From the IMG/VR virus record IMGVR_UViG_3300030098_000939, positions 1 through 37,121 of that record: a stretch of 37,121 nucleotides of DNA; one strand, written 5' to 3'. The notes under the pieces are model-generated. The model made no database searches, was not told the origin of the DNA, and saw only the letters and a list, made by a program, of their open reading frames with translations. Position numbers and translations under genes: made by a program. The stretch is from a virus. Each line of letters opens with the position of its first letter. Positions within the stretch are counted from its first letter, which is position 1. Of the stretch, positions 17,354 to 29,300 are shown piece after piece.

Positions 17354-20300
17354 TTAGTAAGAACGTTTGATGTTTTTAATTCTGCGAATTACAGGAGCAG
17401 TTGATAGTCCAGTAATACCATCATCAGTAACAATACTGAACGCATGTGGGTCACTATCTCTAGTAACATTAGATAATTTACCGAAAGTATAATTACCAAA
17501 GTAACTATTAATTCCAGTAGTAACACTCTCTGTAGAAGATACACTAACTGTGACTCTTTGAACCCCAGTTGTACCAACTCCAACTACAAAATTTTCACTA
17601 TATGAAACAGACATTGCTTCATATATGTTATCTATAAAGGTAGATCCAATACCAACAGTACCAATACCAGTTCCTGTGCCATAGGATGTTAATCCAATAC
17701 CAGTATTTGAATTGTGTACCATAAAGATATCTCCTGCTGATATTACAGATAATGTCACCGCAGATCCAACTCTCGTTGCATCTCTGAATAATTCATTTAC
17801 ATATAGATCAAACACTAATCCTGTGGATGCAACACCTACAGTAGTAGCAGCAATACCAGAAATAAATCCAAAGTCTCCTTGTACAGTAGGAGTTCCTAAT
17901 GTATCAGCAACACCAGTTGGTTCTCCAATTAGAACCAATGGAGTGGTTGTATTTGTATATCCAGCACCAACTTCATCAACAGTCAATGTGTTGACTGTTC
18001 CAGCAGCACTGACTGTAGCAGATGCGGTAGCAAGTGTGCTTACACCAAAGTATGTGCTAATAGAAACTGTAGGTGCTTGAGTATACCCCATACCTGCATT
18101 CGTTAAATCTAAACTGATAGTACCAGTATCAGAAACAATAGCAGTTGCTGCAGCTGCAATCTTAGGTCCATCTTCATCAACAATAATCAAATCTAGTTCA
18201 GAGCCTGTATATCCCTCTTCATTATCATCAAATAGTGGACGTAGACTTTCAACGTAGATTGTTGTTGATCCCACGCCAACATTACTAATAATTCTAGTAG
18301 AAGGAGTAATCGCAGACTCGTTAATTATTCTTGCTTTAGAAACATATATACCATCAACAACAATATCATCCTTCTGCTTAATCCAAGTCAAAGGACGTTC
18401 CATAGCAGTATTAGTAGTAATACCAGGACCAAAATATTGAATTGTACTAAACTTATCAGAAGTTTGAATACCACTAACAATACGTTCGTTTTGATCTAAT
18501 CCAAAAGTTTCAGATCTAGTGGCTTCATCACGAAGACGAACCTTATCACCTTTCTTAATAGTTTCAACAATATCAACGAATACAGAGTCCTCAGCAGATC
18601 CCTTAAAGTAATATACTTTTAGTGTATCACCTGCTTTAGGTGCTTCGAGGAAATCGATAACACTACCACCTTTAAACTCATAAGAAACTCCAGGATCTTG
18701 AAGAATATCATTGATAAAGATTAATAAGTTATCTTGAATTCTAATTGGAGATCCTTTAGCAGATCTAAGTGAAACAGGAACTCCTGCTTTTCTGATTGTA
18801 AAGGATTTTTTCACTCCATCAAAGAATGGACTAAAGTTATCAAGAACTTCTAATTCTCCAAATGTCCAAGCAGAGAAACTATCATCATGAACTGATTCGA
18901 CAATAATCTGGAAGTCTTTAAAGTTTGCAGGTGTGCCAGTTGTTGGAATGCCAGCAAAGTTTGCAGTATTAGCAGGAACTGTTAATACATCACCAACAGC
19001 ATAGTTACGTCCAGTATTGACAATGGTAAAGTTAGTTACGCTATTACCCAGACCAACTGTAATATCAACAGTTGCATCAACTCCATTTGTAGTAGAACCA
19101 CCAGCAGCAACTAATGGAATATTCTCATATCCTGTGGGTTCATCAATAAAGACTTTAGGTGGATTAGTAAATGTATATCCAGAAGCCACACCATTTGTAA
19201 CTCCAATACTTACCACGTATCCATCTTCAACAACAGCAGTACCAATTGAAACAATATTTGGATATCCAGTAGATCCTGAAGTTCCTACACCAACAAATAC
19301 TGTTTGAATACCGATCCTATAACCACTACCACTATTACCAATAGATATTGACTCAATAGTTCCTAATCCAGAAATTACAGCAGTACCACCAGCAGAAATT
19401 AATGGTTGATATCCCATTCCCTCTGATGATCCAACATTAACAAGAATACCACCTCTAGGTAGAGTACCAACATTTAAGTCTGATGTTACAGATGAGGCCG
19501 TGCCAGTAAATGTTATAGAAGAAATTCCACTGGTATCTTCTGTTAGGTTATAGTCAACATCTGGACCTTGGAAAATCTCATTCAATAAGAATACTCCATT
19601 ATTGGTAGAGAATCCAGTAACATTTGCTGCATTGCTTGTTAAAGTAAATGTCTTCGCAATACCAGTAAAGTCTTTTGATATAGAATCAAATAAGATATTA
19701 TCTTCATAAGCTTCACTATCATCAGACTCTGCAGTTCTAATAAAGGATCTTCCTTGGAAAGTAGAACGTGTTTGTAATCCAGCAAAACCTTCTTCACCAT
19801 AAGGAGGTTCAACAAAGTTAAGTGAGTTACCTAATATAGTATAGTTTCCATCAAACTTAGTAACGATTGCAGGAGCAGTATGAACTCCAAGAGCACTACC
19901 CAACCAACCTCTATCTAATAATAATTGATTAGCAATACCAGCAAAACCAGTAGATTTAACTCTCATATATTCATCATCAATTTTTATAATATCACCACCA
20001 ATCATTGAAGCAATACCCGTTATCTGAGCATTAACTTGAGAAGCATTCATAGTGCTCACCAATCCAACGGTAACACCAGTAGAAACGATTGGTGATTGAA
20101 TATTATTATCAAGAGCAATCAAACACTTAGTGTCTTGCTTGTGAGATGTAATAGAGTGACTATTACCAGTTCCAACTGTGGTAAATCCAAGAACTGTTGG
20201 AGGTGTTGCAAGAGCGTCAGATGCAGTAGGTGCTAATCTGATTAGATCTTCACTAACTTTAACAGCAAAAACAGTTGTTCCAATTACACCACCTGATGTA

Positions 20301-23300
20301 GAAATACCATTTCCATCATAAGCATATGTAAGTTTCTCACCAGTAACTAAGAAATGATCTGCTAATTGGATTGTATTTGCATCAATACTAACAACTGAAG
20401 TATCAATCTCAGGATCCCAAACCTTTCTAAAGATTGGTCTGTTTCTATGAGTAAGATTAAAGTTACGTTTAACAACAGAAAGAGTACCACTATAAGTACC
20501 TTCCCCAGCACGGAATTGACCAACTGAATTACCATCTCCTATTCCAAGAGTAGAAATACCACCAGATCTTTGGTTTTCAAGTGTTTGTCCAAATACTCTT
20601 ACCTTAGTTGCTATATTTTCATTTGGTGTAAAGAATACACAGAAATCACCACCAGAATATCCAGTGCCAACAGTTCCTAATCCAACATCTAATCCATCTC
20701 CATCATCGTCATAAGAAAGAACTTCACCATACTCTGCAGAATAAGTTTGAGCTACAATACCATCACTTGATTGAGAAACAAGCATCTCTCTGACAGATGC
20801 CTTGGTATTGGTAGTATCTTCAACGTTTATTATAAAATGAGCACCTTCATACTCTGTACTTGTAAATCCACAAATTTTATTTTCACCAGGTGTTGCAGAA
20901 GAAGAAATTTCAGTATAGAATGATTCCATCATTCCTTCTATTAGTGTTGTGGAACCAACTCCAGTAGCATTAGAATTGAATTCATAATCCACAATCTTAA
21001 CAGCACACGTGGTATTAATACCAGCATTTGGATAGAAATTCAAATTAGTTAAACCATTTGTTTCAACTCCAAATGTTCCTATAAATCCACCACTACAGAA
21101 GGATCCATAGTCAACAAATCCTGTTCCTGAATCATTACCAGTCCTATCATGAACAATATTAATTTCTGCAAACTGATGAGTAGAAATACCAGAAGTAGTT
21201 TGTACAACTTCAACTAATACTTTATTACCAGCAGAGTTAGTAGAACTAATACCAAGGATACTACTTGCTGCTCCAATAGCAGTGGTTGTAGTAAATCCAG
21301 TGACTGTAACTAAATCTCCTATGGATGTTGATCCAATTCCAGTGACAGCACCAGTTCCAACACCAGTCATTCTGTTAAAGTCAACAGAAATGAAATCTAT
21401 AACATAATTGTTTAATTCAAACTTAGTTGGGAAGAAATTGACATTAGCAAAAGCACCACTAAAGACATAATCAAAATGTCCTAAGAAACCAGAGCTATCA
21501 ATGCTATACTGATTAATATACGCAAATGTACCATCTTGGACAATATTGAAGAATCCAGTTTGAGTCTCACCAGTGAATCTTGTGTCTTTTATATGATAGA
21601 AGTATCTGTGGGCAGAGAAGGTATCTTTGTTTACAAAATCAAACTTCTCAAATGGATCTGTTCGAGGAGTACTAGAGAATAGATCTCCAATATCATCAAT
21701 CGATATAACCCTGTTAGTTCTTGCTTCCTCATAATCAGTAAGAATATTATTCTCTAGAACAATCTCTTTGGAAACAGTTATCTGATTTGCACTGCTTATA
21801 CCAGCAACTTCAACACTTAACTCAGTTGCTGAATCAAAATCTAACTGAGTACCAACATCAGTTACTGATGACAAATCAACCTTAACATCTATGGTTTGAG
21901 CACCAACAGATGCAGAAGCAGCTCCTCTACCAGGATTTGGAAATCCTTTTCCGCCTTGGCCATAAACACCTACACCTTGTTCATCTGCATTATTAGGTCT
22001 TCCATCAAAAGATTCAATCTCCATGTCAGAGAATTTTTTGAATCCACTAGTATGTGTTATTTCACCAACTACATCTTTCCAAGTATCAAATTGAACTGGA
22101 GACTTAATTGCATATGAGAATGATTGATAGTAATCATTATCTGGTATTCTTTGACGAGAATCGTTTAAGAACCCAGTTATATTTTGATTACCTTGTCTTT
22201 GTTCTACAAGAGGCCCTACATCAAAAGTAGATTCAAATTTTTCAATTGATTGTACAAATCCAACTTGATTAGATGAATTACCTTCAATTTGCTTGCCTTC
22301 TTCAAATACATCACCAGTAGCAACTCTTAATGTATTATTATTTTTATTCCACCCAATAACAGTACCAGTCTTAGTTCCAGTAAGAGTTTCTTGAGTAATT
22401 TTTTCTTTAATATTAAAATCACCTTTTCTAGTTACTGGTTCAAAACCAGGAAAATGTTTTTCTGGTATTATCCTACCAGCAGATGCATCTGGATCATATT
22501 CACCAGGATTATCATTTTCTAGAATAAAAGTAACTTTAGGATTAGCACCACCTAAATTTGGTGTAATAGAATTAAGAGTAAAGAGGTCATAATCATACTC
22601 ACTAGAATTATATCCAAATCCAGTAGTGGCGATACCAACACCTTCAATTAGAACCTTATCTCCAATTGCAAATGGGAAATCTTGACCAACAGAAAAATCA
22701 GTATCAAGAGTAAGTTCTACTGTTGCAGAAGTAGTTGTAAATCCAACAGTTTCAATACCAACTCCATTAGAGTTATGAATAGGTATTATAGTTGGATTGG
22801 GATCTTGAAGTCTCTTAGTATTCTTGTTGATTATAGCACTAGAAACACCAACTGATCCAGTTACTTCAGTAGTGATATCACATTCATCTAAAATTAATCC
22901 ACTAACTCTATCTTTAACAATCAACTTGGGTGGAGTAGAATAATTATGTCCACCAGAGGTAATACCAACATGATCTAAAGATCTAAATCTATCAATCTTA
23001 AAGAGACTTGGTAATGCTCCAGTTGGACGTAAAGTCTGATCATATGGGAATTCATAACCAGGATTAGTAATATGAGTTGTTTGTACTCTACCAATTGAAT
23101 TACTCTCTACTCTTAAAATACAACCATTACCATATGTTGTAGCAGCAGTTCCTGTATATGATCTGCTTACAGTAGAAATACCAGGAATACTATTATAACC
23201 ATATCCTTTATTTGTTATCTTCACATCTGCTATAGGCCCTAAAGCACCAGCAGAAGAAGTTTCATATGATAAACGAGCAGATATATCTGTATAACTAGAT

Positions 23301-26300
23301 TTTTCTGGTTCGTTTGGAACATTAAAACTAAACGTCGTTGATCCAATAGATGATATCTTAAAGTTACCATCATATAAAGAATCCTCTAACTTGATAGTAT
23401 TATAATTGTTGACAGTTTTGTCAACAGCAATTTCAGATTGAACTGTAGTAATTCTATCAGGATTAACAGGAGTTAAGTTGTAATAAAGTATCTCAGGAGT
23501 TTTGTCATTAGTTTGTAAGAATACCTTTCCACCATCTATACCAACACTTCCACTACTAGTAACATCAAATTGATCAGGTGTCTCTGTAAGGAACTCATGT
23601 TTAAAATCTTGATCCCTATAGAAATTAACTGAGAATGCTGAGAAAGTTGTACCACCAGAAACATTTCCTAAAGAACTATCAGCAACATTAAATTCTAATT
23701 TCTGACCTCTAGTAACTTCAATAAGAGGATTAATAGGAAGAAGAGAATGTGTTACTGCCCCTCCAGTAGAAGCTAAAGAAACTGCTAATGGATATTGAAT
23801 ATTAGCGTTATGAGAGTTTGATGCTAATCTTAGTTTATCTGCACTATCTTTAATTACAAAGTAAGATGCGTTATCATCTAAACCAGATACTACACTAGTT
23901 GATTCGTATATGACTTGATCACCAGTGTTAAGTCCGTGGTTAGTAATACTAATAGTGTTATTAGTTGTATTAACGTCTCCCTGTAAGAAAGTTGCTAATC
24001 CTACTGTTGTCTTTCTATTATAATCATTATACTTAACAGTATATGAAGTAGTAACTCCAGGTAATACATCTAAAAATATTGTGTCACCAACTCCAAGACC
24101 ATGAGCAGTGGTAGCAGTTGCAGTAACAACAACTTTCTCTAATATACCAGTTAATTCAACATCCTGAGTTGTTAATGAATGGGTTACTCCTGTGCCAACA
24201 CTATGGAAGAAAAGTTGTTCGGCTGCAGTGGAAGCAACGCCAACAAAAACACCCTCAGATCCCATTCCAACTGGCATTGTTGTTAGACCAATTGTATTCC
24301 GTCCTAGATTTATTGAATATACTTGAGTTGGAAGATTAAAGTTATTAATACCATCAGTGGACACTGAAACAACTGTCCCACCACCAGCAGAATAAGTCAA
24401 TGAATCTCCAGTTGTAAAATTATGATCTGGAATGAAAATTGATCTTGTTGGAATAGCAACAGAAGTACCAACACCAACTGCTAAACCAGGAGCACTTACA
24501 GATATGATACTGTTAATACCAACCCCTGCAGTAGTTCCTAATCCTACAACTTCTGATGGGTCAAAATAAGTGCTTGTCTGAAGTTTGATTTCCTTATCTG
24601 TATTAACACCAACATTAATAGTAAGAGCACGTGGTTTTTCTTCAATGATTGATCCTTGAGTATATGCAGTTCCTACTGTTCCGTCATATTCTCTTATTAC
24701 TCTAATTCTAGAATTGAATTCATCAACATTTACAACATATAATTGTTCTGTAGATATACCAATAACATCGTCTGGTTTTAAAACAGAAGGATCACCATTA
24801 ATTGAAATAAAGGTAACTATACCAGTGGCTCCTGTGTTACCAATACCAGTGGACAACTTGAACATTGATGTGTTAACACCAATATTGTAAACACCATCTA
24901 TATTAAGTATAGATTGAGATGATATTCCAGAAACACTAACAAAGTCACCATTTTTAAAGTTATGAGGTTCAGGTGTTCTAGCAACAATTGTTTTCTTATC
25001 AGAAAGCACTTCAAAAGTAACATTTTCTTTTCTAGTGGTAGAAGAAGTTATTTTAACTAATTTCTTTCCACCAATTTTAGTTACTTTTGATGATGCAGTA
25101 GATCCACCAGTTTCTCTATTGTCAAATACTATCTGGTCGCCAACTTTATAATCAACTCCACCATTTTCAATATTAACAGTCTCTATGCCTCCTGTGGCTG
25201 CAAAAACTATGGAAGCAAAATCATCAATATTTTTATCTGGGCGTTTTACATATTCATAATCACTAGCATTGAACGAGAGTTTGTATGGATAGATGTTTCT
25301 TACATAACCACCCTTATCTAAGTCAAGTTTTGTTGTAATTGAATCTGGACTAAAGTTGAATGGATCTGGTTTAGACTTAAATGCTTCACCAACAGCATAT
25401 GGGAATACTGGAGTAAAATACTTATCGAAAGTAGCGTCCTGTTGAGAAGAACTATCAATAGTTGCAAAGTATGCGTAAGTACCCTCTGGATAATCAGGAG
25501 TCTTACAGAAACGACCATTATACTTGTCTAGATCACCTTTATTGGTAAATGTATAATCATTAGTGAATGAACCTAATTCCCAATCACCAACACTAGGACC
25601 AAGTTGTCTAGTAGCGTTTAATTCATAACCAGGAACCATTCTTCTAATGGCACCACCATCAATATTAGCAAATCCATAAGGACCATAGATGGGGTTACCA
25701 TCATATGCAAATCCTAGTATTGGTGAGTGGTTAGAAGACACTTCCTCTGCGTTTTCATATTCCAAATCATATGTACCATAATCTTTCAAACCATTTAACT
25801 TAAGAGAAGGAAGCATTTCTCTTAGTTTTCTAGGAGCATATAAATGAGTAAACTGAGATCCAAATGTCGCAGTGCTAGGCTCCATAAAACCATCATCAAG
25901 TTTTATAAGAGACTTATATCGTTTTACATTATCGAGTTCCCATGCTTTGACCTTTGGTTCAATAACAGGTGCTCTACCAGCAGCGTCTACAGCAGTCTCT
26001 ACGCTTAGGAAAGATCTATCAGTAACAAATCCAACACCACCACTTACAACGGTCACAGAGGTGATTACACCGTCCTCTATGACTGGAGTTAGAGTGGCAT
26101 AAGTACCAATACCAGATGTAATAATTTCTGGAGGAGCATTATATCCTGTACCCCCTCTAGTAACGATTACCTGATCAATTTTACCATCTTGTACAACTGG
26201 TCTAAGTTCAGCACCAGATCCAGCAAGAAAATCAATATTTGGTGTTCTATTATAACTTACAATCGCAGAGTTACCATATCCAGTTCCATTCTGGGTTAGA

Positions 26301-29300
26301 TCAATGGAAGTAACAGATCCTCTTACAACAGGGATCATAGTTGCATTATAATCACCTAGAGAAGATGAAATACCAAGTTCTCCACTTATGGAAACAGATA
26401 TTGGTTGATAGTTAAAGATGTGGGTTCCAACTCCAACTCCAGTAAATCTAACATAAGTTCCATTGTCATATGCTTCTGTTAAAGTACCACCAACACCAGC
26501 AAGAGCAACTCTAAAGTTATCTTTATCAACAACAATGGCTTGATATTGTGCTGTAGTTACCAAACCACTAATTGCAGTTCCTGTAGTTTCGTAAGTTAGA
26601 ATTTCTCCATTTTCATATCCATGATCTTCAATATTAATTGAGTTAGTTGCAGTATTAATTCCTGTAACAATAACACTTCTTTTTTTGTTCTCATATCCAG
26701 TTCCTGGATTGGTTATAAAGATTTTGTCAACAACATTCTTCTTTTGTACACTCTCAAACTTTTGAGTACCTGATCCTTTGTCAGATAGGTCTACAGTATT
26801 AATACCTGCAATTGCATCATCAAAATGTGAATGTAATGTAATAGCAGTATTGCTAGACAGACCTACAAAGTAGATTGATCCATCACCCAAAGTTGTTGTA
26901 CCTGTTCCAACAGCCGTACCATTGTTTTGACGGTAGAATACTCTCTCACCACCATTAAACAAATGGAATGTAGTAAAACCTATTATATTATCACTTGTAT
27001 TGATACCAACTTCTACATCGAGTGAAGCAAAGTGTGTTCCCTGCTTCATCTTAGCTTCTGCTTTAGCACCAGAACCATTACCACCAGTAATGGTAATTTG
27101 TGGTTGCTCTAAGTAATCAAATCCTGCATATTTTACATCTATTCTCTCAAAAGAACCTTTTACGTTAACATGACCAGTAGCACCAACACCAGCATTATCG
27201 GTAATAAGCAATTCTGGTGGATTTATAATATCATGTCCAGATCCACCATTCAAAACATTAATTGCTTCCAATTCTCCATAGTAAATGGCATCCCTTGACT
27301 TATAATTTGCAAGTTCAACACCATTTACAAACATACCTGTTTTTTCACCAGGAATTGTTGTAAACTCTTCTCCAGAAGAATCGAATACAGGTTCAGAGAA
27401 CCTTCTTACCAATCTTTGTGAATCAATTGCTTTATCTTGTAGTCTACTTGCAAATTCATGTGTAGTGATACCAGCACTGTTACCAGATAAATCAATAAAT
27501 TTACCAGCATCAATATTTGCACGAGAATATGCTAATTTAAATGATTGATCATCAACTTTAAATGCAAAGTAAGATCCTTCAGTTAGAGGAGATATTGGTA
27601 AAGTTGTTGTAGAAGTAGAAACAACTCCATCAATCAAAGCAGATGTTGTTGTAGTACCTGGAACATAATAAACCTCATCACCAGTAATAAAGTCATGACT
27701 TCTTGATGTAGATATTGTTTCACCAGAGAAGTTAGCAGCAATTTTTACTGAAATACCTCTTAGGTCAGCATTAAGTTGTTGATTTGCATAGAATGGAATA
27801 GATGCTGAAGTTACATAAGTCTGATGTTCTGGTTTACCCTCTATGAAATCGTGTCGAGCAGCAACATGGTTTGCTCCAACCATCTTTCTACCTTTATGCT
27901 CATGATATGGGCCTGCATAAGGAACTCCACTAACAATACCAACTACATTTAAATCATATGCATTACTAACATTTGCACTAAACTTATAAGTTGGTTGTTT
28001 AACTGCAGGAAGAACTTCTGCTCTAATTAATTCATTTCTAGCTTTGAATGTGTGTGTTAAATCAAGAAATCCAACACCACTAAGAATTGCAATTTTACTT
28101 GATGGTACATCTACAACTGCAGCACTACTTTCTGCAGAATTAAATTGATCAATAAGTGTAATCTTATCACCAATGTATAGAAGATGAACTTCTGGACATG
28201 TAATTTTAATATTACCGTTACCTATATCTTCAACAGTCTCTATATTAAAAATATTAGGAACATTATAAATCCATTCTGTAAATGACTTATTTGTATCTTC
28301 TAAAATACCAAGATTCTGTACATCGATAGAATCTCCAGTAACCATTTGATTACTTGGACCAGGAATAACAAAATTAGATACTACACCTGTAATTCTGACA
28401 GTTATCTTATTTCCATCATCATCAAATCCATAGATGCTAGATTTTAATCTAACAAGAGAATCTTTACTAATAACAGAGGTATTACCAGAAAGTCCTAAAA
28501 ACTGAGTGGTAGTAATGCTTGTATAAGTAATTTCTTTTGAATCTATTACTAGAGTTCCTGAAGATGGGAATCCAATAGTAGAGTCAACATAAATTGTATT
28601 TACATCGGCAATCTCATCAGTTACAGTCCTAGTGGTAGGAGTAACACTAAATTTACCGTAGATAGAACCAGACTCACTGATATCTTTGTCAGAACCAGCA
28701 TCCAAACTTATTTGATAAAATTTATTACCTTCTCTATTATATGAAATTACATTAGCGATAGAACCGTATGAATAGTTAAGAACACCAGCAACAGAATCCT
28801 GATATAATGTTTGACCAATAAGTTTATAAGGATCTCCTGAAAGAGCAACTACAACTAAATCTTCTGTAATTCTATAATCAGCATCAGAAGGTTTAATCGT
28901 ATTTTCATATGGTTTTACAATAGTTGCTTTTGAACCATAGAGAGCACGGAACAAAATTTCAAAAGAATCATCAGTTCCTTTTGTTGTATAGAGGTCTTTT
29001 GCTTGTTTTGCAAAAAGAGATTGATCAAGTCCAGTAACAAAAGCTCTATCTTGTAAACCAGGAACATATAGTTCCTTGTACTTTCTAAAGAACTCTACAA
29101 GAAAGAGATTACTTAAATTGGTTACTACACTATCATCAACGTGTGCTGCAGAAGCTGATGTAGTAAATGTAAGTCTATCACTTTCATCATTATTAAAGAG
29201 TGATGTAATTGCACTAAAAGCACGTTTACAATCAAAAAATTGTCTTTTATCTTTACTAGTATAAGTTATTATTTCATTATCAATTTTTAAATATCCATAG

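Noticed and set aside
17712-19307. Plus-strand ORFs of 96 to 122 codons opposite the giant gene
   Set aside because: Shadows of the strongly biased repeat codons (Gly, Thr, Val) of the minus-strand gene.
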